A stretch of 64,000 bases of DNA from QKTW01 sp052161885 (GCA_052161885.1 CP197396.1:868001-932000); one strand, 5' to 3'; numbered from the stretch's first letter, positions 53,692 to 62,426 are shown. Notes: a model not told the origin generated them from the sequence alone. Program-made: numbers and translations.

Positions 53692-54192
53692 ATGAAGCGT
53701 TGGGTTTTATTTTTACTGATACCGATCTGTACCTGGCTTTCCGGCTGTGGTGTGTATAGCTTTACCGGCGCCTCCATAGACGGGAAGACCATCAATATTC
53801 ATGTAATGGAGAATAAGGCCCTTAATGTGGTTCCTACGCTCAGTTCCAGCCTTACCGATAAGATCCGCAGCCGTATACTGTCCCAGACAGGGCTCTCGCC
53901 GGTAAATACAGAAACTGCTGACTATGATATTTCCGGTAGTATTCGCTCCTACGATGTCAGCGTATCCGGAGTGCAGAACACGCAGCAGGCATCGCAGAAC
54001 AGGCTTACCATTACTATAGATGTCACTTTTAAGAACAGGCTGAATGAAAAAGCGGGCTTTACGCAGTCATTCTCCCGTTTTGCAGACTTCCCGGCTACGC
54101 AGACATTGCAGAATGTAGAAACGGCATTGATAAATGACATCGGAGGTCAGCTGGCGGATGATATTTTTAATAAAGCATTTGTAAATTGGTAA
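53692..54192 (+). CDS. lptE: LPS-assembly lipoprotein LptE
   Basis: A 166-residue lipoprotein with signal MKRWVLFLLIPICTWLSGCG (lipobox LSGC). In the outer membrane LptE pairs with LptD to insert LPS. The match rests on the YSFTGASIDGKTINI beta start, the helix LSSSLTDKIRSRILSQTGL and the DYDISGSIRSYDVS strand, as in Bacteroidota LptE proteins often annotated as LptE/DUF4136-like. The start was chosen at ATG 53692. The following TPR-like gene is 15 bases away. Confidence 0.85.
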   Translation: MKRWVLFLLIPICTWLSGCGVYSFTGASIDGKTINIHVMENKALNVVPTLSSSLTDKIRSRILSQTGLSPVNTETADYDISGSIRSYDVSVSGVQNTQQASQNRLTITIDVTFKNRLNEKAGFTQSFSRFADFPATQTLQNVETALINDIGGQLADDIFNKAFVNW

Positions 54193-54207
54193 AACATTAG
54201 CGGCTAC

Positions 54208-55023
54208 ATGACACAACCTTCTACAATATCCGGCTGGATGCTGCATCCTGATGAACTTTCTGCTGAAAACAGGCAGGAAATATCGTCGATAGTAGCCCAA
54301 TACCCGTATTTTACTACCGGCCGTCACCTGGAAGCCGCCGTACAGCATGCTGCAAGTGCGTATGCGCCCCAGATGCTGCAGTCTATGCGTCTGTATACGG
54401 GTAACTGGCTGTCCTTTTATGCATTGCTGCAACGGACAGAAGGAATTAAGCCAATGCCAAAAACTGCAAGGACAATAACAGATAACATAATACCGGAACA
54501 ATCAACTGAAGAACAGAAAGATATGACTGGCAATCACAGATACGAACCTACCAGCAAAGAACAACTGATTCAGCCTATTTACACAGAAGATTATTTTCTG
54601 CACCAGGGTATAGCCGTAGACGAGCATATACCTGCGGAGCTGGATCACATGGATAAAGAAAAATCGCTTATGCGTATGATGAGTTTCAGCGAATGGCTGC
54701 AGCATTTTAAGACACAGAACCAGAAAGAAAAAGAAGAAGAAGAAGATAAAAAAGCCCTGAAAAGCATGTGGCAGAAGGAAAAACTGGCTGCCGCAATGGA
54801 AGAGGAAAACGATGATATTCCTGATGATGTTTTTGAAATGGCCGTAAATTCCATTACTAAGGAAGAAGGTCTTATCAGTGAATCGCTTGCAGAGATACTG
54901 ATCAAACAGGGCAAGTATGACAAAGCCATAGACATGTATCGCAAATTAAGTTTGCGTAATCCTCAAAAAAATACTTATTTTGCCCAGAAAATTGACGCAG
55001 TCTTAAAAGAGAAAAAATCATGA
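54208..55023 (+). CDS. TPR-like hypothetical protein
   Basis: A 271-residue cytosolic protein without a family name. The N-terminal 80 residues (SGWMLHPDELSAENRQEISS ... YPYFTTGRHLEAAVQ) are helical. A charged, Lys/Glu-rich middle (QNQKEKEEEEDKKALKSM) is followed by a C-terminal tetratricopeptide-like helix pair (LAEILIKQGKYDKAIDMYRKL, here split for length as LAEILIKQGKYDK). This arrangement between lptE and secG recurs in Bacteroidota. It overlaps secG by four bases (ATGA). Confidence 0.75.
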   Translation: MTQPSTISGWMLHPDELSAENRQEISSIVAQYPYFTTGRHLEAAVQHAASAYAPQMLQSMRLYTGNWLSFYALLQRTEGIKPMPKTARTITDNIIPEQSTEEQKDMTGNHRYEPTSKEQLIQPIYTEDYFLHQGIAVDEHIPAELDHMDKEKSLMRMMSFSEWLQHFKTQNQKEKEEEEDKKALKSMWQKEKLAAAMEEENDDIPDDVFEMAVNSITKEEGLISESLAEILIKQGKYDKAIDMYRKLSLRNPQKNTYFAQKIDAVLKEKKS

Positions 55024-55343
55024 TTTCAGTAATCACCGTATTAATATTGTTGGCTTGTGTGGTCCTGGCGTTCTTTATCCTTATCCAAAACCCTAAAGGC
55101 GGTGGTCTCAGTGGTTCTTTCGGCAGTATTGGCTCACAGGTTATGGGCGTAAAACAATCTACCGATGTTATGGAGAAAGGTACATGGACAGCAATGGGCG
55201 TTATAGCCGCTTTATGTATTGTTTCCGTTATGTTCTTTGTGAAGCCTGCAAGACAAGAAGCTCCTGCCAAACAGCAGAAACAAACAACACAGCAACCTGC
55301 CGCAAACGGCGGTGCACAGCAGCAGCAACCTGCCGGCAAATAG
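55020..55343 (+). CDS. secG: Preprotein translocase subunit SecG
   Basis: A 107-residue inner-membrane component of the Sec translocon. Two membrane helices are visible (residues about 4-20, VITVLILLACVVLAFFI, and 58-76), joined by the conserved loop NPKGGGLSGSFGS. The C-terminus is a Gln/Ala-rich extension (QQQPAGK) common in Bacteroidota SecG. It overlaps the preceding gene by four bases, so translation is coupled. A terminator lies 25 bases downstream. Confidence 0.92.
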   Translation: MISVITVLILLACVVLAFFILIQNPKGGGLSGSFGSIGSQVMGVKQSTDVMEKGTWTAMGVIAALCIVSVMFFVKPARQEAPAKQQKQTTQQPAANGGAQQQQPAGK

Positions 55344-55366
55344 TCAGCATAAAAATATATTTATTG

Positions 55367-55392
55367 AAAACCTGCCATGTGCAGGTTTTTTT
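55367..55392 (+). terminator. Rho-independent terminator after secG
   Basis: A 9-bp stem (AAAACCTGC / GCAGGTTTT) with a CATGT loop and a seven-T tail, 24 bases after the stop. Confidence 0.87.
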
Positions 55393-55436
55393 ATGTGCTG
55401 CTGTCAAATAGAATATCAAAGCAGCAGAAATGATCT

Positions 55437-55444
55437 TATTTTTG
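55437..55444 (+). promoter_or_regulatory. Bacteroidota -7 element upstream of mltG
   Basis: TATTTTTG is an exact consensus match 28 bases before ATG 55472, directly after the secG terminator. Confidence 0.55.
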
Positions 55445-55471
55445 AACGCTCCATAATCAACTGTAAAAACA

Positions 55472-56521
55472 ATGTCTCCTGCTTCCCGTTCCGGAAAAAA
55501 ATCTTCAAAGAAACGCATTATACGCTGGATATTGCTTGGTATTGCTGCTGTTGCCGCATTCGGGCTGTTTGAGGTCTTCGGCCCTAATACAGATGGTTTC
55601 CGGGATGGCGAATACCTCTACATTCATACCGGAGCCAATTACCAGCAGGTTAAAAGTCTGCTGCAGGAACAAGGTTTTATCCGCGATATACACAGCTTTG
55701 ATTTCCTGGCAAAACAAGCCGGATACCCGGACCATGTACATGCCGGCAAGTATAAGATCTCAAAAGGTATGAGCAACTACTCTATTGTACGCATGCTCCG
55801 CTCCGGCAGGCAGACACCCGTAAAACTGGTGATCAATAAACTGCGTACCAAAGCAGAGTTCATACACATGCTTGGCGCTAATCTTGAGGCAGACTCCAAT
55901 GTGTTGAAGCAGATGTTTGCAGACACGGTATATCTTTCACAGTTTGGACTGGATACAAATACTGTAATGTGCGCTGTAATGCCCAATACATACCAGTTTT
56001 ACTGGAATACCAGTGCTGATAAAGCATTCCGGAAAATAGAAAAAAGCTTTGCCACTTTCTGGACCGACTCCAGGAAGCAACAGGCCCAGGACATGAATCT
56101 TACACCGCAGGAAGTGATTACTGTGGCGTCCATTGTAGAAGAAGAAACCAATAATAACCCGGAAAAAGGTAATATCGCCAGTGTATACCTCAACAGGCTG
56201 CACAACGGCACACGCCTGCAGGCAGATCCTACAGCGCGCTTTGCTTACGGAGATTTTACCATTCATCGTATCACAAGTGTGCAGACGGGATTTCAGTCGC
56301 CCTACAATACATACCTTGTTAAAGGCCTGCCGCCCGGTCCGATCTGTACTCCATCAGAAAAAACAATAGATGCAGTACTGCATGCGCCCAAAACTACCTA
56401 CCTGTATTTTTGCGCAAAAGGCGATGGCAGCGGTACCCACTTGTTCGCTTCTACGTACGATGAACATCTGAAAAATGCCCGTGCTTATCACCAGGCACTG
56501 GACGCACAGGGAATTCACTAA
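55472..56521 (+). CDS. mltG: Endolytic murein transglycosylase MltG
   Basis: A 349-residue YceG-family enzyme that cuts nascent peptidoglycan strands near the inner membrane. A cytoplasmic N-terminus (SPASRSGKKSSKKR) is followed by one membrane helix (RWILLGIAAVAAFGLFEVF), a LysM-like region and the catalytic domain. The catalytic Glu is in TVASIVEEETNNNPEKGN, and ADPTARFAYGDF and KGLPPGPICTPS complete the family signature. Its own promoter-like box follows the secG terminator. Confidence 0.94.
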   Translation: MSPASRSGKKSSKKRIIRWILLGIAAVAAFGLFEVFGPNTDGFRDGEYLYIHTGANYQQVKSLLQEQGFIRDIHSFDFLAKQAGYPDHVHAGKYKISKGMSNYSIVRMLRSGRQTPVKLVINKLRTKAEFIHMLGANLEADSNVLKQMFADTVYLSQFGLDTNTVMCAVMPNTYQFYWNTSADKAFRKIEKSFATFWTDSRKQQAQDMNLTPQEVITVASIVEEETNNNPEKGNIASVYLNRLHNGTRLQADPTARFAYGDFTIHRITSVQTGFQSPYNTYLVKGLPPGPICTPSEKTIDAVLHAPKTTYLYFCAKGDGSGTHLFASTYDEHLKNARAYHQALDAQGIH

Positions 56522-56573
56522 AAAGCATACAGGCAATAACTTAAATGTATAATTTAGCTTTAAATTGTGCATT

Positions 56574-57062
56574 ATGAAGCGATTGATCCTGATTTTCTGT
56601 TTTTTCATATCCGTTTCCACACAGTTATCTGCGCAGACGTATCAGCTGCAAGGCAATGAAGTAGTTATCAATGACCGCGTTGCTTTTGAAACCGGCACGG
56701 CAAAGCTGCTACCGGAAAGCGAAACAGTTCTTTCTGTAATAAGACAATACCTCATAGATAAGAGCTATATCAGTCTTTTAAGAGTTGAAGGTCATGTGAC
56801 CGGAACAGACAAAGACCAGCAGTTAAGCGAATCAAGAGCTGCAGCTGTATGCGCCTGGCTGGTAAAGAACGGTGTCGACTGTAAACGGCTTATACCCGTC
56901 GGATTTGGGCATACCAAACCGGTTGCTGACGATGCAACACCGGAAGGGAAAGCGCAAAATAGCCATATCAGCTTTATTAATGCTGCATTGAGAGGCCATC
57001 TCATTGGTGGTATGGATGCTGATGGCGGTGGCAAGATAGCCGGCGATCCATGTAATCCTTAA
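56574..57062 (+). CDS. OmpA-family protein
   Basis: About 162 residues with signal peptide MKRLILIFCFFISVSTQLSAQ and a single OmpA/MotB domain that binds peptidoglycan. The usual elements are DRVAFETGTAKLLPES, LRVEGHVTGTDKDQQLSESR (with T/D variation at the normal D) and RLIPVGFGHTKPVADD. There is no beta-barrel part. The start was placed at ATG 56574; an in-frame TTG lies three codons upstream. It follows mltG by 52 bases. Confidence 0.87.
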   Translation: MKRLILIFCFFISVSTQLSAQTYQLQGNEVVINDRVAFETGTAKLLPESETVLSVIRQYLIDKSYISLLRVEGHVTGTDKDQQLSESRAAAVCAWLVKNGVDCKRLIPVGFGHTKPVADDATPEGKAQNSHISFINAALRGHLIGGMDADGGGKIAGDPCNP

Positions 57063-57106
57063 GATCCTTTTCAGATTAAAGTCCGGATGGTGTGTTTTTA
57101 TCGTAT

Positions 57107-58078
57107 ATGCCCTATATGATGAACTGCCGTTTCTTACTGTTTTTGTTATTTCTGTTTTTGCATTTTTATGCGGATGGTCAGGCTGTAGATAATACTACTC
57201 TTGCCCGCAGTATGCACGATTCTTCCTGCCTGAGAATTTATTATGAAAACGATTATTTTACTGCTACCGATTACTATTATACACAGGGTATTCACCTGGA
57301 AGTAATAAACCCGGTGTTCCGCAAAAATCCGTTAAGCGGCCTTTTAATTAAGCCACGAAACGCAATAATCCAATACGGACTTGCATTGGAACATAATGCC
57401 TATACGCCGGTGGATTATACACAGGAGGCTATACAGTATAATGATCGTCCGTTTGCGGCCGCATTATTCCTGCAGAGTTTTGCCATAGCCACCCGCAACA
57501 ATGATCGCATCACTACCCTGCTCAATACCGGCGTTATCGGCCCGGCAGCGGGAGGTAACGAGATGCAGACCTCGATACATAAGTGGACAAATAATCGTAA
57601 ACCATATGGCTGGCACAACCAGGTAGCAAATGATGCAGTGCTGAATTATGAGATCCGGTATGAGCGGAAACTGCTTGCTATAAATAATTTATTCTGTTTG
57701 TCGGCAGATGGCATGGCCCGGGCAGGTACACTCAGCGATAAGGCAACACTCGGAACAACACTGATGGCAGGTATACTGGATGTTCCGTTCCGTGGCAGTT
57801 TTACTAAAGGCAGGAAATTTCAGTTATACGGATACATTCATCCGGAAATACAGGCAATCGGCTATGATGCTACATTAGAGGGCGGGTTATTTAATCGCAC
57901 CAGCCTGTATAACGTTAGCTCCGGCGATGTAAACAGGTTTGTATTCAGGAATAATTTCGGCTTTGTATTTCGCTGCCATTTCCTTTATCTTGAATATTTC
58001 CAGTCATATACTACAAGAGAATTCCGGCAGGGAAATGACCACCATAACGGCGGTGTGCAGATGGGGATTGCTTTTTAG
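57107..58078 (+). CDS. LpxR-like lipid A deacylase (DUF2219 family)
   Basis: An outer-membrane protein of about 323 residues. The start is probably ATG 57107 and the signal peptide ends near ADGQA. LpxR-type signatures are clear: IYYENDYFTATDYYYTQGI near the N-terminus, YNDRPFAAALFLQ, NTGVIGPAAGGNEMQTSIHKW and PYGWHNQV, containing the Asn, Asp, Thr and His of the active site of Salmonella LpxR. It could remove 3'-acyloxyacyl groups from lipid A. Its proximity to lptE and mltG fits an outer-membrane role. Confidence 0.85.
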   Translation: MPYMMNCRFLLFLLFLFLHFYADGQAVDNTTLARSMHDSSCLRIYYENDYFTATDYYYTQGIHLEVINPVFRKNPLSGLLIKPRNAIIQYGLALEHNAYTPVDYTQEAIQYNDRPFAAALFLQSFAIATRNNDRITTLLNTGVIGPAAGGNEMQTSIHKWTNNRKPYGWHNQVANDAVLNYEIRYERKLLAINNLFCLSADGMARAGTLSDKATLGTTLMAGILDVPFRGSFTKGRKFQLYGYIHPEIQAIGYDATLEGGLFNRTSLYNVSSGDVNRFVFRNNFGFVFRCHFLYLEYFQSYTTREFRQGNDHHNGGVQMGIAF

Positions 58079-58210
58079 TGAATGCCGGTAACTTACCCAA
58101 TACAGTTTACTGCTTCACTACTTACAATTCACTATTAATCACGAAAAACCAAAAGATGTACACTATTTATTGTCATTAAAGCGGTATAAATCTTATATAT
58201 CCACCGCAAC

Positions 58211-58242
58211 TTTGGATATTAAGCAAGCGAACTTTACCTTTG
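58211..58242 (+). promoter_or_regulatory. Bacteroidota promoter of gapA (TTTG-N20-TACCTTTG)
   Basis: TTTG at 58211-58214 and TACCTTTG at 58235-58242 are separated by exactly 20 bases, an ideal match to the phylum's -33/-7 promoter. The gapA ATG is 37 bases further. Confidence 0.75.
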
Positions 58243-58279
58243 CGCCACATTTTACCTGATTTTTAAAATCAATTATACA

Positions 58280-59293
58280 ATGAGTAAAGTAAAAGTTGCC
58301 ATCAACGGTTTCGGACGTATCGGCCGCCTGGCTTTCCGTCAGATCTATAACATGGACGGCATTGAGGTTGTTGCTATCAATGATCTTACTAAACCAAATG
58401 TACTGGCACACCTGCTGAAATATGATACTGCACAGGGCCGTTTCGGTCAGGATGTAAAGCATACCGACGATGCGATCATAGTAAATGGCAGCGAAATCAA
58501 AATTTATGCTCAGAAAGATCCTGCACAGATTCCATGGGGACAGCATGATGTAGATGTAGTACTGGAATGTACCGGTTTCTTTACTGATGCTGAAAAAGCA
58601 CAGGCGCACATCACTGCCGGTGCAAAACGCGTTGTTATCTCCGCTCCTGCTACAGGCGATCTGAAAACAATCGTTTTCAATGTAAACCACAGCGAACTCG
58701 ATGGTTCCGAAATCGTTATCAGCTGCGCTTCCTGCACTACCAACTGCCTGGCTCCTATGGCCAAGGTGCTGCACGATAAGTTCGAGATCAAAACCGGTCT
58801 CATGACTACCGTACATGCTTATACCAACGATCAGAACACACTCGATGCACCGCATCCGAAAGGTGACCTGCGTCGTGCACGTGCTGCTGCAGAAAACATC
58901 GTTCCTAACTCTACAGGCGCTGCCAAAGCTATCGGCCTGGTATTGCCCGACCTGAAAGGCAAACTGGACGGTGGTGCACAGCGCGTACCTACAGTTACCG
59001 GTTCACTCACAGAACTTACTACCATCCTCGGTAAGAAAGTAACTGCAGACGAAGTGAATGCTGCTATGAAAGCTGCTGCCAACGAATCATTCGGCTACAA
59101 CGAAGACGAAATCGTTTCCAGCGACATCATCGGCACTACATTCGGTTCACTGTTTGATGCTACACAGACAAAAGTTATCTCTGTAGGTGATGCACAGATG
59201 GTAAAAACTGTAAGCTGGTACGACAACGAAATGAGCTATGTTTCTCAGCTCGTGCGCACTGTAAAATACTTTGCAGGCCTCATCAGCAAATAA
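58280..59293 (+). CDS. gapA: Glyceraldehyde-3-phosphate dehydrogenase, type I
   Basis: Central glycolytic enzyme, 337 residues. The NAD-binding GFGRIGRLAFRQI and AINDLT (with the NAD-selecting Asp) open the protein. The catalytic Cys152 is in SCASCTTNCLAPM, and the phosphate-site residues are in VHAYTNDQNTLD and AAENIVPNSTGAAKAIG. WYDNEMSYVSQLVRTVKY closes it. A strong promoter and terminator frame the gene as a single transcription unit. Confidence 0.97.
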   Translation: MSKVKVAINGFGRIGRLAFRQIYNMDGIEVVAINDLTKPNVLAHLLKYDTAQGRFGQDVKHTDDAIIVNGSEIKIYAQKDPAQIPWGQHDVDVVLECTGFFTDAEKAQAHITAGAKRVVISAPATGDLKTIVFNVNHSELDGSEIVISCASCTTNCLAPMAKVLHDKFEIKTGLMTTVHAYTNDQNTLDAPHPKGDLRRARAAAENIVPNSTGAAKAIGLVLPDLKGKLDGGAQRVPTVTGSLTELTTILGKKVTADEVNAAMKAAANESFGYNEDEIVSSDIIGTTFGSLFDATQTKVISVGDAQMVKTVSWYDNEMSYVSQLVRTVKYFAGLISK

Positions 59294-59314
59294 TTTTTTG
59301 CAACATACCTTTTG

Positions 59315-59341
59315 AAAAGGCTCCTTCATGGAGCCTTTTTT
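59315..59341 (+). terminator. Rho-independent terminator after gapA
   Basis: AAAAGGCTCC / GGAGCCTTTT with a TTCAT loop and six T residues, 22 bases after the gapA stop. Confidence 0.9.
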
Positions 59342-59400
59342 AATTATATTTTTTCAAAAAGCCACATCATAGAAAAATCGTCTGTTGCGGATATCAAGGC

Positions 59401-59575
59401 GGAGAGCCGGGCAGAACAGTAGTTTAAAAGCTAAATCGTGCGATGCAGGCAGCAGCGGTAATAGCTGCCTGCGGCCTTTTTTTGTTACTTTTTTGGGCAA
59501 GCAAAAAAGTAAGACTCACGCCGGACGGGCTTTGCATCGTTTTAGCAATTTCTATTTAAACAGCCCTCTCAGAAG
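59401..59575. repeat. Large structured intergenic element with nested inverted repeats
   Basis: Outer arms around 59422-59446 and 59534-59561 share GTTTAAA and CTAAA...CGATGC in inverted orientation. Inside are a perfect 9-bp hairpin (GCAGGCAGC / GCTGCCTGC, 59445-59453 and 59464-59472) followed by TTTTTTT, and a perfect 11-bp hairpin (TTACTTTTTTG / CAAAAAAGTAA, 59485-59495 and 59502-59512). The element lies in the 357-base gap between gapA and the next gene; no open frame was seen there. Confidence 0.6.
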
Positions 59576-59650
59576 ACGAAATTAAATTGCCACTCCTGTT
59601 ACAGTAAATAGTTGCAATGCTGTATATTGTGCTGCTTTTTTCTATATATA

Positions 59651-61108
59651 ATGAATCAATACCCTATCCTCAACAAACCTATCAGGATAATTATAATGAT
59701 AACCCTGGCCGTTTTCTTCTTATACGGCCTGCTGATCACCTTCTTTCCGGTGCTTCCCTTCTGGGTAGATGAATGGACGCTGCTTGAGAATATCAAATTT
59801 AAGTCGCCCGATCAGCTGTGGCATAAGCTAGACCGCCTGCAGCAGTTTCCACGCGTGTATCTTGAAATCATAAAAGCCTTCAGCGCTGCACATGACTACA
59901 GCTATACTTCCCTGCGGCTTCCTTCTTTCCTTGTGCATTGTATGGGAATCATTCTGTTATACCGGCTCTCCGGCAGGATATTTAAGAAAGACAACCTCTC
60001 CCGTTTTTTGTGGATTATGCTTTACGTAGGTTTCAACACCTCCATTCATTATTTAGCCCAGGTAAAACAGTATACCATGGAAATGGCGCTGAGTCTTGTA
60101 GCCATATGGCAGTTGCTGGAGCTGATCAGTATGGAAACAAAAAAGCCCGGAATATCCGTTTATATTCTGCTTTGTGCCAGTTTTGCCATTTGCCCGTTTT
60201 TCAGTTATACCTACCCTATAGTCATTGCCCCCATCTATATCATGATGGCTTTAAGAGCTGTAAAATTCAGGCATTGGAGCTTTAGCATTTGGACACCACT
60301 TTTTATAGGGATCATTGCAGTACTGGCATGTTACATCATAGATATAAGCCAGGTGCTGGCCGATAAAGGCATGCAGGATTTCTGGCAGGAGCTGCTCATG
60401 AAAACCTTCAGCCTGAAGACCTTCTTCGTAAACACCTATGCTATGTTTGGCATTCTTGGTTCCGGCGATCTGTTTGGAAATGTATTCGGTGTTTTGGGTT
60501 ATGCAGCTTTTGTATACAGTAATTATGTTGCTATAAAAAGATTTTTCTGTACAGACAGTGCAACCGATACCCTCGCTGCATACAGCTGCGTATTACTTTG
60601 GGTAACACTCAGCCTTTTCGTAGCCGGAAAACTTCCTTTGGGCACCTTCCGGCTCAATTGCTTCCTGGTTCCGGCCCTTGGCGCTATGATCATAAATATG
60701 CTGAACGCTTGGAGCCACCTTAAAAAGCAGAAAACAGTTTCTATCGGCATTACCCTGTTTCTTTTTCTCGGTGCTACCGGTGTTGTATACACCACCGTCG
60801 GAGAGCTGGCCTCTGCCGACCATGCAAAGAAGATACGCATCTATAAGACCTGCGATGCAGCCATACTTGCCGCACAGCAAGGGCAACTTCCTATACTCGT
60901 TACACCTGCTGTTGCTTACCCATTCGACGACAGGTGGCAGGGCGACTGGATACTCAGAACACACCCGCGCTATAAAACGTATCAGCCATTGCAGGTATAC
61001 GCGATTCCTCGTGCCGACAGTGCCATGCGATATATTTCCCTCATTCAGCAACCCAAGGGAGCGGCCATTGTGCTCGATGGAGACTCATTTACAACAATTC
61101 ACTTCTAA
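59651..61108 (+). CDS. Integral membrane GT-C type glycosyltransferase-like protein
   Basis: A 485-residue polytopic membrane protein from ATG 59651 (MNQYPILNKPIRIIIMITLA). A GT-C superfamily layout is visible: a first transmembrane helix, then an acidic motif VDEWTLLEN at the periplasmic loop, GT39-like LRLPSFLVHCMGIILLYRL and YLAQVKQYTMEMALS, and around ten hydrophobic segments to about residue 390. GT-C enzymes use polyprenyl-phosphate sugars. The precise family (PMT/ArnT-like or EpsG-like) cannot be decided. It sits between gapA and pgk without obvious metabolic link. Confidence 0.78.
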   Translation: MNQYPILNKPIRIIIMITLAVFFLYGLLITFFPVLPFWVDEWTLLENIKFKSPDQLWHKLDRLQQFPRVYLEIIKAFSAAHDYSYTSLRLPSFLVHCMGIILLYRLSGRIFKKDNLSRFLWIMLYVGFNTSIHYLAQVKQYTMEMALSLVAIWQLLELISMETKKPGISVYILLCASFAICPFFSYTYPIVIAPIYIMMALRAVKFRHWSFSIWTPLFIGIIAVLACYIIDISQVLADKGMQDFWQELLMKTFSLKTFFVNTYAMFGILGSGDLFGNVFGVLGYAAFVYSNYVAIKRFFCTDSATDTLAAYSCVLLWVTLSLFVAGKLPLGTFRLNCFLVPALGAMIINMLNAWSHLKKQKTVSIGITLFLFLGATGVVYTTVGELASADHAKKIRIYKTCDAAILAAQQGQLPILVTPAVAYPFDDRWQGDWILRTHPRYKTYQPLQVYAIPRADSAMRYISLIQQPKGAAIVLDGDSFTTIHF

Positions 61109-61205
61109 GGAAATTAAAGATGTTACAGCAGAAGTATTAAATTCGCCCTTGCAAATAGCCATTGGTATGGAATTGCTGCATTATTACAACAATAAAACTG
61201 TATAA
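61077..61205 (+). CDS. Candidate 42-residue small protein upstream of pgk
   Basis: An ATG at 61077, inside the last codons of the preceding gene, opens a 42-codon frame ending at TAA 61203-61205, four bases before the pgk ATG. The peptide has plausible composition, beginning METHLQQFTSKEIKDVTAEV and continuing with a hydrophobic SPLQIAIGMELL and a basic end. It could be a translated leader or a small protein, or a chance frame in the pgk leader. The overlap and abutting position argue for a second look; no family is recognised. Confidence 0.3.
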   Translation: METHLQQFTSKEIKDVTAEVLNSPLQIAIGMELLHYYNNKTV

Positions 61206-61209
61206 ATAC

Positions 61210-62421
61210 ATGTCTACATTCTCTGGTTACAATTTTTCCAATCAAAAAGCATTGATCCGCGTTGATTTCAACGTGCCCATCAAAGACGGTAAAATCACAG
61301 ACGATACACGCATCCGCGCTGCACTGCCTACAATCAAAAAAGTATTGAACGATGGCGGCAGTGTTATATTGATGAGTCACTGGGGCCGCCCTATTAAAGA
61401 CATGGAAAAGAAGCCGGAACTGACCAAGGCCGATTTTTCACTGGGCCGCATTACAGATCATCTTTCTTCCCTGCTCGGCACAGAAGTGATCTTTGCAGAC
61501 GATTGTATCAGTGAAGATGCACAGCAGAAAGCCGCTGCACTCAAACCCGGCCAGGTGCTTCTGCTCGAAAACCTCCGCTACTACAAACAGGAAGAAAAAG
61601 GCGATAAAGAATTTGCTGAAAAGCTCTCCAAATACGGCGATGTGTATGTAAACGATGCATTTGGCACCGCACACCGCGCCCATGCTTCTACAGCTGTGAT
61701 CGCTGATTTTTTCCCTGCAGACAAAAAAATGTTTGGCCTGCTGATGGAAGGTGAAGTGAAAGCTGCAGAAAACGTACTGCACAACAGTCAGAAACCATTC
61801 ACGGCTATCATTGGCGGTGCAAAAGTTTCTGATAAGATCATGATCATTGAAAACCTGCTGGACAAAGCTACCGACATCATCATCGGCGGCGGCATGGCAT
61901 ATACCTTCTTTAAAGCACAGGGCGGCCATATCGGCAACTCACTGTGCGAAGACGACCGTCTTGAAATGGCGCTCGATCTGATGAAAAAAGCAGATGCCAA
62001 AGGCGTTTGTATTCACCTGCCACAAGACAGCATCCTTGCAGATAAATTTGCAGCCGATGCCAATACATCTTCCGCCATCAACCAGGAAATACCTGAAGGA
62101 TGGATGGGGCTCGACATTGGCCAGATGGCAGTAGAAAGCTTCTGTAAAGTGATCAGCGAATCTAAAACAATCCTCTGGAACGGCCCTATGGGCGTGTTTG
62201 AAATGGAAAAATTCCAGCACGGCACCAAAGCAATAGCAGAGGCAGTAGCCAAAGCAACAGCAAACGGCGCTTACTCGCTCGTAGGTGGCGGCGACAGCGT
62301 AGCGGCGGTAAACAAATTCAACCTTGCAGATAAGGTAAGCTACGTATCTACCGGCGGTGGCGCTATGCTTGAGTACTTCGAAGGCAAAGAACTGCCAGGG
62401 ATTGCAGCCATCAAGAAGTAA
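61210..62421 (+). CDS. pgk: Phosphoglycerate kinase
   Basis: Glycolytic enzyme making ATP from 1,3-bisphosphoglycerate. The start is ATG 61210 (MSTFSGYNFSNQKALIRVDFNVPI), 403 residues. The substrate motif RVDFNVPIKDGKI, SHWGRPIKD, ENLRYYKQEEKGD, the hinge helix GAKVSDKIMIIENLL and the C-terminal nucleotide site LWNGPMGVFEMEKF and SLVGGGDSVAAV are all intact. A dispersed repeat begins within a few bases of the stop codon. Confidence 0.97.
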   Translation: MSTFSGYNFSNQKALIRVDFNVPIKDGKITDDTRIRAALPTIKKVLNDGGSVILMSHWGRPIKDMEKKPELTKADFSLGRITDHLSSLLGTEVIFADDCISEDAQQKAAALKPGQVLLLENLRYYKQEEKGDKEFAEKLSKYGDVYVNDAFGTAHRAHASTAVIADFFPADKKMFGLLMEGEVKAAENVLHNSQKPFTAIIGGAKVSDKIMIIENLLDKATDIIIGGGMAYTFFKAQGGHIGNSLCEDDRLEMALDLMKKADAKGVCIHLPQDSILADKFAADANTSSAINQEIPEGWMGLDIGQMAVESFCKVISESKTILWNGPMGVFEMEKFQHGTKAIAEAVAKATANGAYSLVGGGDSVAAVNKFNLADKVSYVSTGGGAMLEYFEGKELPGIAAIKK

Positions 62422-62426
62422 TGAGC

